From NCBI RefSeq assembly GCF_019904175.1, contig NZ_CP061913.1:5518001-5582000 (forward strand): 64,000 nt of DNA. The letters run 5' to 3'. The position numbers were made by a program, and so were the translations under genes. Below, one piece after another: positions 1-7,544 of this stretch (positions within the stretch are counted from its first letter, which is position 1; the number at the start of each line of letters is the position of its first letter). This DNA is from Dactylosporangium vinaceum (GTDB lineage: Bacteria > Actinomycetota > Actinomycetes > Mycobacteriales > Micromonosporaceae). Below the pieces are notes generated by a model. It was given only the letters and a program-made list of their open reading frames with translations. It was not told the origin of the DNA and did no database searches.

Positions 1-495
1 CAGCGAGATCAGGTAGTGGGCGTTGCCGCAGCCGAGGTCGGCGATGTGCTGGAACTTGAACCGCCGGGCCAGGTCCACCACGTACGGCCACATGTCCTTC
101 TGGCCGATCTCGGCCGAGCCGACCGCGACCCAGCGCACGTTGCGATCGATGTCCTCGCCGAAGCGGCGCCTGCCGGTCAGCAGGTCGCCGAGGGCCGTCA
201 TGGCCTCGCCGTAGCCGCCGGAGAGCCACACCAGGTAGCCGCGGTCGGCGTAGATCGTCCGCCCGAACTCGGTGAGCCGGACCCGGTCGCCGTCCTCCGC
301 GACGATGCCGCGCTCGGTGAGGTACCGCAGCGTCGCCCGGGTCAGGAACTCGTTGGACCCGATCTGCTCGGCCCGCAGGCCGTCGGCGGCGAGCGCGTCG
401 AGGACGCCGAGCTCCTCCAGGGCCGACATGACCGTGCAGAGGGTGTACCCCTGCATGTAGTCGAACACGGACGTCTGGGCACGGACTTTGCTCAT
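1..495 (-). CDS. SAM-dependent methyltransferase, C-terminus cut by window edge
   Basis: The first 165 codons are visible. An N-terminal helical/winged-helix dimerisation-like region comes first, then class I motif I (DLGCGNAHYL) near residue 155, so the SAM-binding and catalytic part lies mostly outside the window. The ATG overlaps the stop of the LeuD-type gene (ATGA), making this the last visible member of the leftward leuA-leuC-leuD-type operon. In such a setting it could methylate an alkylmalate carboxyl, as has been proposed for beta-lactone (belactosin/cystargolide) pathways, or another oxygen of the product. That is inference; the substrate cannot be read from the fragment. Confidence 0.8.
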   Translation of the reverse strand, partial: MSKVRAQTSVFDYMQGYTLCTVMSALEELGVLDALAADGLRAEQIGSNEFLTRATLRYLTERGIVAEDGDRVRLTEFGRTIYADRGYLVWLSGGYGEAMTALGDLLTGRRRFGEDIDRNVRWVAVGSAEIGQKDMWPYVVDLARRFKFQHIADLGCGNAHYLISL

Positions 496-1190
496 CGGCT
501 GACCCACTCCTTGATTGGTGCGGACTGGCCCGGGGCGGGTGGCTCCGGGACGGCGGACTGCGGGCCGAACGGCCCGGCGGGCTCGGCCGGGTGCACGCGG
601 ACGACCGGCAGCCAGTCGGGGCGCGACCGCTCGTGCGCGGCGATGACCGCCTCGGCGCTGAGCGTCACGGCGATCTCGTCGAGGCCGGCGATCAGGTGCC
701 GGCGGGCCCGCTCGTCGATCGGGAACGGCCAGGAGCGGCCGGCGGCCCGCACGGTTCGCGTCGTGACGTCGACGCTCACCGGCCCGGCCGGGTCCCGCTC
801 GACGAGCGCGGTCAGCTCGGCCAGCGCCTCGGGTGGGAGCTGGACGGGCAGCAGGCCGTTCTTGAGCGCGTTGCGGCGGAAGATGTCGCCGAAGCCGGTG
901 GCGAGCACCGCCCGGAAGCCCCAGTCCCGCAGCGCCCACACGGCGTGCTCACGGGAGCTGCCGGTGCCGAAGTTGTGGCCCGCGACGAGGACCGTCGCGC
1001 CGGCCGCGGCCGGGTCGTTGAGCGCGAAGCCCGGCTCCTGCCGCCAGCGGGAGAACAGCACGTCCTCGTACCCGCTCTTGGTGATCCGCTTGCAGTACTC
1101 GGCCGCGACGATCTGGTCGGTGTCGACGTCGTCGCGGCGCAGCAGCACGGCCCGGCCGGTGTGTTCGGAGACGGCCCCCACCCCTGTCAT
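492..1190 (-). CDS. leuD: 3-isopropylmalate dehydratase small subunit-like (LeuD family)
   Basis: LeuD swivel-domain protein of about 232 residues. The family signature is clear: an N-terminal DVDTDQIVAAEY stretch, the GHNFGTGSSREHA loop that contacts substrate, and FGDIFRRNALKNGLLP. With LeuC it should isomerise a 2-alkylmalate to a 3-alkylmalate. I chose the ATG at 1190 because AGGGG lies five bases upstream; the ATG at 1205 overlaps the leuC stop (ATGA) and is the alternative. The C-terminal tail, about 30 residues beyond the usual end, is proline-rich. Placement between leuC and a methyltransferase next to ACP genes suggests a pathway-dedicated copy, not the leucine housekeeping enzyme. 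Confidence 0.9.
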   Translation of the reverse strand: MTGVGAVSEHTGRAVLLRRDDVDTDQIVAAEYCKRITKSGYEDVLFSRWRQEPGFALNDPAAAGATVLVAGHNFGTGSSREHAVWALRDWGFRAVLATGFGDIFRRNALKNGLLPVQLPPEALAELTALVERDPAGPVSVDVTTRTVRAAGRSWPFPIDERARRHLIAGLDEIAVTLSAEAVIAAHERSRPDWLPVVRVHPAEPAGPFGPQSAVPEPPAPGQSAPIKEWVSR

Positions 1191-1201
1191 CGCAACCCCT
1201 C

Positions 1202-2602
1202 TCATCGGCTCAGCTCGCCGGGCGCGGCGATGCGGCCCAGGACGGCGGACGCGGCGGCGGTGGCCGGAGAGGCCAGATGCGTGCGGGCGCCGGGACCCTG
1301 CCGCCCCTCGTAGTTGCGGTTCGAGGTGGAGACGCAGCGGCTGGGTGCGCCGATGCGGTCGGGGTTCATGCCGGGGCACATGGAGCAGCCCGAGAGCCGC
1401 CACTGGGCGCCGGCCGCGATGAACACCCGGTCCAGCCCCTCCTCCTCGGCCTGGGCGCGCACCTGCATGGACCCGGGGACGACGAGCATCCGCACGCCGG
1501 ACGCCACCCGCCGGTCGCGCAGCACCTCGGCCACGGCCCGGAGGTCCTCGATGCGCCCGTTGGTGCAGGAGCCGACGAACACGGTGTCGATGGCGATGTC
1601 GGTCATCGCGGTCCCGGGCTCCAGGCCCATGTAGGCAAGCGCCCGCTCGGCCGCCGCCCGCGCCGCCGGGGTGTCGAAGGCGGCCGGGTCGGGCACCCGG
1701 TCGTCGACCCGCACGGCCTGGCCGGGGTTCGTGCCCCAGGTGACGTAGGGCTGCAGGCCGCTCGTGTCGATCATCACGATCCGGTCGAAGATCGCCAGCG
1801 GGTCGGTGCGCAGGCCGTCCCAGTGCCGGCGGGCCCGGTCCCAGGCGTCGCCGGTGGGTGAGTGCGGCCGGCCCCGCAGATAGCCGGCTGTCACCTCGTC
1901 CGGCGCGACCAGACCGGCCCGGGCGCCGGCCTCGATGCTCATGTTGCACAGCGTCATGCGGCCCTCCATGGACATGCGCTCGACCGCCGGGCCGCGATAC
2001 TCGATCGCGTGGCCGTTGGCGCCGTTCGCGCCGATCCGGGCGATCAGGGCCAGCGCCAGGTCCTTCGGGGTCACCCCGGCCGGCGGCACGCCGGTGAACT
2101 CCACGGCCATGCTGCGCGGCCGGTCGAAGGCGACCGTCTGGGTGGCCAGCACGTGCTCGACGTCGCTGGTGCCGACGCCGAAGGCGAGCGCCCCGAACGC
2201 GCCGAGCGTGCTGGTGTGACTGTCGCCGCAGACGATCGTCATGCCGGGCTGGACGTAGCCGCGCTCCGGCACCGTCACGTGGACGATGCCCTGGCGCCGG
2301 TCGCCGAGCGTGAACAGCTCGATCCCGGCGGCGGCACAGTTGGAGCGCAGCGTCGAGATCTGCAGCCGGCTGATCGGGTCGGCGATCGTGAGCGAGTCGG
2401 TCGGCACGTTGTGGTCCTCGACGGCCAGCGTGAGCTCCGGGCGCCTCACCGCCCGCCCGGCCAGGCGCAGACCGTCGAACGCCTGCGGTGAGCTGGCCTC
2501 GTGGATCAGGTGCAGGTCGACGTAGACGAGGTCGGCGTCGACCGTGTCGGCCCGCAGCGCGTGACTGTCCCAGAGCTTCTCGACAAGCGTCGTCGCGCTC
2601 AT
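1202..2602 (-). CDS. leuC: 3-isopropylmalate dehydratase large subunit-like (LeuC family)
   Basis: Aconitase-family large subunit of about 466 residues. The 4Fe-4S ligands are present: the cysteine in VGSCTNGRIEDL, and C-x-x-C in LSGCSMCPGMNPDRI. The conserved VCGDSHTSTLGAFG and DHNVPT motifs are also there. It should work with the LeuD subunit just downstream to move the hydroxyl of an alkylmalate. The ATG at 2602 is preceded by GGAGGT and overlaps the stop of the last of three repeated mini-ORFs (ATGA), so its translation is probably coupled to them. No LeuB-type dehydrogenase is nearby, so the isomerised diacid may itself be the building block. Confidence 0.93.
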   Translation of the reverse strand: MSATTLVEKLWDSHALRADTVDADLVYVDLHLIHEASSPQAFDGLRLAGRAVRRPELTLAVEDHNVPTDSLTIADPISRLQISTLRSNCAAAGIELFTLGDRRQGIVHVTVPERGYVQPGMTIVCGDSHTSTLGAFGALAFGVGTSDVEHVLATQTVAFDRPRSMAVEFTGVPPAGVTPKDLALALIARIGANGANGHAIEYRGPAVERMSMEGRMTLCNMSIEAGARAGLVAPDEVTAGYLRGRPHSPTGDAWDRARRHWDGLRTDPLAIFDRIVMIDTSGLQPYVTWGTNPGQAVRVDDRVPDPAAFDTPAARAAAERALAYMGLEPGTAMTDIAIDTVFVGSCTNGRIEDLRAVAEVLRDRRVASGVRMLVVPGSMQVRAQAEEEGLDRVFIAAGAQWRLSGCSMCPGMNPDRIGAPSRCVSTSNRNYEGRQGPGARTHLASPATAAASAVLGRIAAPGELSR

Positions 2603-2691
2603 GCCGGCACCTCCGCAGGCTCCGGCGTCGGCCTGAGCTCCGCCCTGTGTCTGCAATGACCGGCCAACTCGCTGCGCTCCTTGCCGCTCAT
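2599..2691 (-). CDS. 30-residue mini-ORF, repeat copy 3 (next to leuC)
   Basis: Third in transcription order of three tandem mini-ORFs. It starts with ATG overlapping the stop of copy 2 and ends with TGA overlapping the leuC ATG. The peptide begins MSGKERSELAGH and ends in a proline/glutamate-rich tail (RPTPEPAEVPA). It differs from the other two copies by one base, which changes Trp13 to Cys. Its own codons for AEV contain the GGAGGT ribosome site used by leuC. A coupling or leader role fits better than an enzyme. Whether the peptide is made and stable is unknown. Confidence 0.45.
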   Translation of the reverse strand: MSGKERSELAGHCRHRAELRPTPEPAEVPA

Positions 2692-2867
2692 GCCGGCACC
2701 TCCGCAGGCTCCGGCGTCGGCCTGAGCTCCGCCCTGTGTCTCCAATGACCGGCCAACTCGCTGCGCTCCTTGCCGCTCATGCCGGCACCTCCGCAGGCTC
2801 CGGCGTCGGCCTGAGCTCCGCCCTGTGTCTCCAATGACCGGCCAACTCGCTGCGCTCCTTGCCGCTC
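2601..2867. repeat. Three perfect-phase tandem repeats of an 89-bp unit
   Basis: Units run 2601-2689, 2690-2778 and 2779-2867. Units two and three are identical; the first has one G for C change at about position 2653. Unit length 89 equals 30 codons minus one base, exactly what is needed for ATGA-linked reading frames. The array fills the whole gap between the synthase and leuC genes. Confidence 0.95.
2688..2780 (-). CDS. 30-residue mini-ORF, repeat copy 2
   Basis: Middle copy of the tandem mini-ORF. The reading frame is open for 30 codons. It starts in an ATGA overlap with copy 1 and ends in an ATGA overlap with copy 3, so each 89-bp unit shifts frame by one base and restarts translation. 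It is identical in sequence to copy 1. GGAGGT sits 8-13 bases before the next ATG. I recognise no domain. The residue mix is basic at the start (K, R, H) and proline-rich at the end. Confidence 0.45.
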   Translation of the reverse strand: MSGKERSELAGHWRHRAELRPTPEPAEVPA

Positions 2868-2869
2868 AT
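2777..2869 (-). CDS. 30-residue mini-ORF, repeat copy 1
   Basis: First of the three mini-ORFs. Its ATG overlaps the TGA of the upstream synthase gene (ATGA). It encodes the same 30-residue peptide as copy 2. Because every junction is a stop-start overlap, ribosomes leaving the synthase gene could pass through all three units before reaching leuC. This would tie leuC expression to continuous upstream translation. The alternative is a neutral repeat expansion that happens to preserve reading. Confidence 0.45.
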   Translation of the reverse strand: MSGKERSELAGHWRHRAELRPTPEPAEVPA

Positions 2870-4038
2870 CCGAGCACGCCGCTGTCGACGATGGCCCGGC
2901 GCAGCTCCGGCAGGCTCATGCACTCCGCGCCGGGGCGCCCGGCGATGTGCTCGGCGTAGATGCGGTCGACGACGCCGTCGCCGGGGTCCGCGTCCAGCTC
3001 CAGCAGGATGTGCCGGATGACGGCCCGCCCGGAGTGGCGGCCGATGACGATCGAGCGTTCGCGGCCGTAGCGGTACGGCTCCACGAACTCGTAGGTGAAC
3101 GGCGCCCGCAGGATCCCGGCCTGGTGGATGCCGGCCTGGGTGGCGAACGCGTTGGCGCCGAAGATGGCCTTGTTGCGCGGCGTGGCCAGCCCGATCGTCC
3201 GGCTCAGCAGCTCGTACGCGCCGTACAACCCGTCGGTCTTCGCCGTTGTCGTGCAGCCGAGCTCGTCGCCGCGGTAGGTCAGCACCGTGACGAGCTCCTC
3301 GAGCGGGGTGTTGCCGGCCCGCTCGCCGATCCCGGCGACCGTCGCCTGGACCTCGTCGGCGCCCGCCTCCAGCCCGGCCAGGGCGTTGGCCAGCGACAGG
3401 CCCATGTCCTCGTGGCAGTGCGTCGAGATGACGATGTCGTCGGGGATCCACGAGCGGATCCGGGCGATCAGCCCGCCGTACTGCGACGGCAGCATGCAGC
3501 CGGTGGTGTCGGCGATGGTCAGCGCGTCGGCGCCGGCCGCGATGGACTCGGTGATGAGCGGGCGCAGCAGGTCGTCGGGGCCGCGCGAGGCGTCCTCGAT
3601 GGCCAGCGTGACGTGCCGGGCGCCGAGCGAGCGGGCGAAGCCGATGGCCTCGACGCACTCGTCCTGGGCCTGTTCCCGGCTGACCCCGCGCTTGTGCTCC
3701 AGGTGGATGTCGCTGCCGGTGGCCATGATCTGCAGGTGGTGGCGCTCGGTGCCGGCCAGGTCGACGGCGAGCTGGATGTCGGCGTGGATCGGCCGGTTGA
3801 GCGTCGAGACGTAGGCGGACGTCAGCGCGGCGGAGACGAGCCGGACCGCCCGCTGCTCGGAGGCGGATGACGACGGGAAGCCCGCCTCCACGACGTCGAC
3901 GCCGACCGCCTCGATCGCCAGGGCCATGTCCAGCTTCTGTTCCGGGTCCATGGCGTTGCCGGGGGCCTGCTCGCCGTCCCGCAGCGTCGTGTCGAAGATG
4001 CGGATCTTCCGCGGGAGGGCAGGGTTTTGCGTGCGCAC
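2866..4038 (-). CDS. 2-isopropylmalate/homocitrate synthase-family enzyme without regulatory domain
   Basis: Acyltransferase of the LeuA/HCS (DRE-TIM metallolyase) family, 390 residues. It condenses an acyl-CoA, normally acetyl-CoA, with an alpha-keto acid. Seen: FDTTLRDGEQAPG near residue 20 (catalytic Arg and metal-binding Asp), STHCHEDMG (metal-binding HxH), GIGERAGNTPLEE and the HSGR stretch. The protein stops at about 390 residues, so the C-terminal leucine-sensing domain of ordinary LeuA (500-600 residues) is absent and feedback control by leucine is unlikely. The GTG at 4038 has GGAGGT seven bases upstream. Its place at the head of a leuCD-type operon inside a natural-product locus points to chain elongation of a keto acid precursor; which keto acid is not visible. 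Confidence 0.88.
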   Translation of the reverse strand: MRTQNPALPRKIRIFDTTLRDGEQAPGNAMDPEQKLDMALAIEAVGVDVVEAGFPSSSASEQRAVRLVSAALTSAYVSTLNRPIHADIQLAVDLAGTERHHLQIMATGSDIHLEHKRGVSREQAQDECVEAIGFARSLGARHVTLAIEDASRGPDDLLRPLITESIAAGADALTIADTTGCMLPSQYGGLIARIRSWIPDDIVISTHCHEDMGLSLANALAGLEAGADEVQATVAGIGERAGNTPLEELVTVLTYRGDELGCTTTAKTDGLYGAYELLSRTIGLATPRNKAIFGANAFATQAGIHQAGILRAPFTYEFVEPYRYGRERSIVIGRHSGRAVIRHILLELDADPGDGVVDRIYAEHIAGRPGAECMSLPELRRAIVDSGVLG

Positions 4039-4129
4039 TGGACGTACCTCCAACGACCATCGGGTCAACAGCCGAATACGCGTGACGGAGTCAGGCGGCT
4101 TGGTGGAAATGCAATTCGGCCGGCGCACA

Positions 4130-4143
4130 GGAACGAACGTTCC
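4130..4143. promoter_or_regulatory. Inverted repeat GGAACG-AA-CGTTCC in divergent promoter region
   Basis: Perfect six-base arms separated by two bases, upstream of the leftward synthase operon (start 4038) and the rightward ACP operon. It is an operator-like element; the binding protein is unknown. Confidence 0.4.
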
Positions 4144-4226
4144 CATGTGGTGTACTTCATCCTTGCCCCGCCCGGATCGGGGTGTCAATGCGAATCGGGC
4201 GGCTCGCCGCCGGTCCACCGCGTCCC

Positions 4227-4242
4227 GTCGACAGGACATGTC
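4227..4242. promoter_or_regulatory. GTCGACAGGACA element followed by GGACATGTCC palindrome
   Basis: The 12-mer GTCGACAGGACA at 4227-4238 recurs exactly at the second divergent promoter of the cluster (10096-10107), inside a 22-bp palindrome. Here it runs into the 10-bp palindrome GGACATGTCC. It is a candidate shared regulator site for the two divergent regions. Confidence 0.4.
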
Positions 4243-4262
4243 CCGCGCCGAATCCGGATGCC

Positions 4263-4295
4263 TTGACCGGTGGACGGACGCCTATATAGCGTCCG
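4263..4295 (+). promoter_or_regulatory. Sigma-70-type promoter with inverted repeat over the -10
   Basis: TTGACC at 4263-4268 and TATAGC at 4285-4290 are 16 bases apart. CGGACGC (4275-4281) and GCGTCCG (4289-4295) form seven-base arms around the CTATATA containing the -10, so a bound protein there would block initiation. The ACP start is about 40 bases downstream. The same TTGACC-N16-xATAGCGTCCG layout occurs at 10161-10192. Confidence 0.6.
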
Positions 4296-4330
4296 GGTCG
4301 CCATTACCTCTGACGCTTTCCGGAAAGAAG

Positions 4331-4606
4331 TGACCGATGAGTGTGGACGTCGAGCGGGACGCATTGCGCCAGGAGCTGTTCGCGATGGTGTCGCGGAGCA
4401 CCGGTGGTGCGCTGGAGTCGGGGGAGTCGTTCGGGGTGGCCACGGAGTTTCCGGATACGGGGATGACGTCGATCAGTTATCTGGAGCTGATCGACGGGTT
4501 GGAGACGAAGTACGGGGTGGTGGTCGATCTGGAGTCCGACGGGCTGCGGCTGACGAGTATCGACAAGGTCGTGGACTTCCTGCTGGAGCAGGGCGTCGCG
4601 GCATGA
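4331..4606 (+). repeat. Near-perfect 276-bp direct repeat (ACP gene), copy 1
   Basis: Positions 4331-4599 match 14825-15093 base for base; 4600 differs (G against C) and the last six bases match again. The partner copy lies 10494 bp away in the same orientation. Confidence 0.95.
4337..4606 (+). CDS. Discrete acyl/peptidyl carrier protein, copy 1
   Basis: Carrier protein of 89 residues. The attachment site is the serine in DTGMTSISYLELI (Ser45), equivalent to the DSL motif, followed by the typical acidic helix. It should carry the growing or tailored acyl chain on a phosphopantetheine arm. It is the first gene after the rightward promoter. Its stop overlaps the ATG of the DapB-like reductase (ATGA), suggesting the two act together. 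The protein is identical to the second ACP at 14831, with one synonymous base difference near the 3' end. Codon choice (AGT, TAT, TTT, GAT) is looser than in neighbouring genes. Confidence 0.9.
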   Translation: MSVDVERDALRQELFAMVSRSTGGALESGESFGVATEFPDTGMTSISYLELIDGLETKYGVVVDLESDGLRLTSIDKVVDFLLEQGVAA

Positions 4607-5292
4607 CTGCGGCCGGCACCGCGATCGGCGTCCTCGGCGGCCACGGCCGGTTCGGCAGCCGGATCGTCGCCGCGCTGCTCGAGTGCGGTGTCGCGGCCCA
4701 CCCGCTGGACGGCGCGGCCGGGCCGGTGCCGCCGGTCATCGTCGACGCCAGCTCCCCGTCCGGCCTGGACACGGTCGCGACCGCGGTGGAGCGGGGCGCG
4801 CGCGGCGTCGTGTCGTGCGTCTCCGGCATCCCGGCCGACGGGCAGGCGCGGCTGCGGGCGCTCGCCGCCCGGGTGCCGGTGATCGTGGTCGCCAACGCCT
4901 CGGTCGGCAGCCACCTCCAGCTGGCGGTGGCGCGCCTGCTCGCCTGGTCACCGCTGCTGGACGGCTACGCCGCCGCCTGGAGCGTCGTCGACCGGCACCC
5001 GGCCACGAAACGCGACGCGCCGAGCGCCACCGCGGTGCGCCTCGCCGACGCCGTGCGCTCCGGCCACACCGATGTCACCATCCGCTCCGACCGGCACGGC
5101 GAGCCGGTGGCCGACCACACCCTGGTCCTGGAGTTCGGCTCCGAGTCGCTGCGGATTCAGCATTCGGTCCGGTCCCTCGACAACAGCGCCCGGCAGGTCG
5201 CGCGGCTGGCGCTGCTCATTGCCGACCTGCCGGCCGGGCACTATTGCGTCAATGACGTGTACGAGCGTTTCGCCGCGAAGCTTTCGGGTTAG
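4603..5292 (+). CDS. DapB-like (dihydrodipicolinate reductase-family) NAD(P)H reductase
   Basis: A 229-residue protein with an N-terminal Rossmann motif GVLGGHGRFGS (about residues 9-19) and a DapB-type catalytic/tetramer domain. DapB's E-x-H-H-x-x-K-x-D-x-P-S-G-T box appears as DRHPATKRDAPSAT. The first His (His132) and Lys136 are kept, but the second His is Pro133 and the Gly of SGT is Ala142. DapB reduces a cyclic imine/enamine in lysine synthesis. The altered substrate pocket and the coupling to a carrier protein suggest reduction of a different C=N or C=C compound, possibly ACP-bound. It is not the lysine-pathway enzyme by context. The substrate assignment is inference. Confidence 0.75.
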   Translation: MTAAGTAIGVLGGHGRFGSRIVAALLECGVAAHPLDGAAGPVPPVIVDASSPSGLDTVATAVERGARGVVSCVSGIPADGQARLRALAARVPVIVVANASVGSHLQLAVARLLAWSPLLDGYAAAWSVVDRHPATKRDAPSATAVRLADAVRSGHTDVTIRSDRHGEPVADHTLVLEFGSESLRIQHSVRSLDNSARQVARLALLIADLPAGHYCVNDVYERFAAKLSG

Positions 5293-5358
5293 CATCGCAA
5301 GTGATACCGGGCGATTGCACTTCCCAATTGCCGCCGACGCCGAGGAAAGCAATTGCAT

Positions 5359-6777
5359 ATGCCGAGCAGCCGGATGGACGCCACCGCCAAGCGGGCGGTC
5401 GCGGTCACCTGCATCCTGATGTTTCTGACCTCCCTCGACGTCACCATCGTCAACGTCGCGCTGCCGGCGATCCGGCACGGGCTCGACGTGTCCACCGGCT
5501 CGCTGGGCTGGACGGTGGAGGCGTACGCGATCCCGTTCGCCACGCTGATGCTCTCCGGCGGTGCGCTGACCGACCGGCTCGGCCCGGCCCGCGCGTTCGT
5601 GACGGGCATCGCGGTCTTCGGGCTCGGCTCGCTGCTGTGCGCCGTCGCCCCGGTCTTCTGGCTGCTGGCCGCCGGCCGCCTCGTGCAGGGCGTCGGGGCG
5701 GCGGTCTGCATGCCGTCGGCCCTGGCCGTGCTGCGCTCCGGCGTGGGCCTGGCGCACCTCGGGCGGGCGGTGGCGCTGTGGGCGTTCTCCGGCTCGGTGG
5801 CGATTTCGATGGGCCCGATCCTCGGCGGCACGCTCGTGCAGTACTCCTCCTGGCGCACGATCTTCGTGGTCAACATCCCCGTCGTCGTGGCCGCGGTGCT
5901 CCTGCTGCTGCCCGCACTGCGCGCCGGTGGTGAGCGCCCGGCGGCCGCGGGCCGGACGGCGGACGCGGCCGGGCAGGCGGTCTACGTCGCCGGCTCGGGC
6001 CTGCTGATCGGCGGCCTGCTGCTGCTCAACGCCGAGTCGGGCCCGGCCCGGTGGCGGATGCCGGTGCTGCTGCTGGTCCTCGGCGCGGCCGCGTTCGCGG
6101 CGTTCTACGCGTGCGAGCGGCGGGCGGCCCACCCGGTGCTGCCGGCGTCGCTGATGCGCAACCCGGCGTTCCAGTCCGCCGCGATCGTCGGCGGCTCGGT
6201 CAACGTCGTCAACTTCGGTCTCCTGTACTGCCTGGGCCTCTACTACGGCGGCCAGCACGGCTTCACCGCGCTCAAGTCCGGCCTGCTGTTCCTGCCGATG
6301 ATGCTCGGGACCGGCGTGTCGACGCTCGTCGTGGAGCGCATCCGCAAGGTGGCCGGCGACCGCGTCACGGTGCTGACCGGCCTGGCCCTGGAGCTCGCCG
6401 GGACCGTCCTGATCGGGGTCCGGCCGGAGTCGGCGAGCTGGGTGTCGGCCGCCACGGCGGGCATCGGCTTCGGAGTCGGCCTGGTGATCCCGCCGATCAC
6501 CACGGGGCTGCTCAGCGCGGTGGAGCCGGGCGTGTCCGGGGTGGCCGGCGGCGCGTTCAGCTCCATCCGGCAGCTGGGTAGCGCGCTCGGTGTCGCCGTG
6601 CTCGGTCTGCTGGTCAGCGACGCCGGCGGGGCCGTGCGGGTGCCACTGCGGCCGATCGGGGCCGTGTGCGCCGCGCTGCTCGTCGTCGCGCTCGTCACCT
6701 ACCTCGTCTCGTCGGCGCTGCGGGCCCGGGCCCGGGCCGAGCCGGTCGCGGCGAGCGTGTCGCAGGAGGCATCGTGA
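5359..6777 (+). CDS. MFS exporter, DHA2 (14-TM) drug/H+ antiporter type
   Basis: About 472 residues with many hydrophobic segments. It carries the DHA2 motif LDVTIVNVALPAI in the first membrane span and the loop GGALTDRLGPARAF after the second. Such proteins export antibiotics by proton antiport. Third gene after the ACP promoter, it probably exports the cluster product and gives self-resistance. The ATG at 5359 is preferred, with GAGGAA eleven bases upstream; a TTG two codons earlier is possible. Confidence 0.9.
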   Translation: MPSSRMDATAKRAVAVTCILMFLTSLDVTIVNVALPAIRHGLDVSTGSLGWTVEAYAIPFATLMLSGGALTDRLGPARAFVTGIAVFGLGSLLCAVAPVFWLLAAGRLVQGVGAAVCMPSALAVLRSGVGLAHLGRAVALWAFSGSVAISMGPILGGTLVQYSSWRTIFVVNIPVVVAAVLLLLPALRAGGERPAAAGRTADAAGQAVYVAGSGLLIGGLLLLNAESGPARWRMPVLLLVLGAAAFAAFYACERRAAHPVLPASLMRNPAFQSAAIVGGSVNVVNFGLLYCLGLYYGGQHGFTALKSGLLFLPMMLGTGVSTLVVERIRKVAGDRVTVLTGLALELAGTVLIGVRPESASWVSAATAGIGFGVGLVIPPITTGLLSAVEPGVSGVAGGAFSSIRQLGSALGVAVLGLLVSDAGGAVRVPLRPIGAVCAALLVVALVTYLVSSALRARARAEPVAASVSQEAS

Positions 6778-6857
6778 TATCGCCCGGCCCGGCCCCGGGC
6801 GCCCGGGCCATCGCCTCGATGGCGCCGAGCGCCCCGCCGCCGTGATCCGCCGGCCGC

Positions 6858-7544
6858 TCAACCCGCGGATCGCGTCAGCACGCCGGGGCCCGGCCGTGCG
6901 GTCCGGGCCGCGGCCTGGTCCAGGGCCCAGGCGACCCAGCTCTCGAACTGCACGCCGCAGAACTCCGCGGCCTGCCGCCAGCCGTCGATCTTGCCGCTCT
7001 CCACGCGGATGCGCGGCATCACCTCGGTCGGCTCCGGCTCGGGGTCGGGCTCCGGCTTGGCGTCGAGCGCACCGACGTAGTCCTTGATCCGGGCCCGCAG
7101 CTGCTTCGTCGTCCAGTGCGAACGCTCGGCCTGGTCGAGCCACCAGTCCTGCTCCGACGCGGGCAGCGAGGCGATCTCGGCGTGGTGCTGGAACGACAGT
7201 CGCTCCCGCCGCCGCTCCAGCGGGAACCGCCGGGAGACCCACGAATAGTTGCGCAGCGTCTGGTACTGCAGCCCGGCCGCCCGGATCGCCAGTTCGTAGC
7301 GGTCGGGGAAGCGGCTCTTGCCGTACACCAGCCAATCGCCCAGACACCAGGCCGAGGAGTCGACCACCTCGGACAGCCGGCGCCCGCACTGCTCCCACAT
7401 CTCGAAGCTCAGCTCGTGCGATATGCGCAGCCCGACCCGGGTCATGCGGGTCCGGGCCGGACCGGCGGGGGGTGCCGGGTCCATGGCGGAGGCCGCCTCG
7501 GCGCCGGTCGGCGCGTGGTCACGAATGCCAGCATCGATGTTCAT
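6858..7544 (-). CDS. LmbU-family pathway regulator
   Basis: A 228-residue protein matching the LmbU/NovE/HmnE type. The conserved block runs from TRVGLRISHELSFE through WCLGDWLVYGKSRFPDRYE, GLQYQTLRNYSWVSRRF and SFQHHAEIASLP, to WTTKQLRARI. Members are DNA-binding activators found almost only in actinomycete antibiotic clusters (lincomycin, novobiocin, hormaomycin). The N-terminus is extended by about 30 poorly ordered residues, and a PEPDPEPEPTE linker precedes the C-terminal segment. It is transcribed convergently to the exporter. The ATG at 7544 has AGGAAAGG upstream. The likely role is cluster activator. Confidence 0.88.
   Translation of the reverse strand: MNIDAGIRDHAPTGAEAASAMDPAPPAGPARTRMTRVGLRISHELSFEMWEQCGRRLSEVVDSSAWCLGDWLVYGKSRFPDRYELAIRAAGLQYQTLRNYSWVSRRFPLERRRERLSFQHHAEIASLPASEQDWWLDQAERSHWTTKQLRARIKDYVGALDAKPEPDPEPEPTEVMPRIRVESGKIDGWRQAAEFCGVQFESWVAWALDQAAARTARPGPGVLTRSAG

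Noticed and set aside
492..4038. The leuA/leuC/leuD-type genes as the housekeeping leucine pathway
   Set aside because: The synthase lacks the leucine-sensing domain, leuB is absent, and the operon is fused to a methyltransferase and divergent from ACP genes, so a dedicated pathway copy is more likely.
4948..7398. Very long minus-strand open frame of over 800 codons opposite the reductase and exporter
   Set aside because: Its sequence is low-complexity Arg/Gly/Asp/Pro typical of antisense frames in GC-rich DNA and it runs through well-supported genes.
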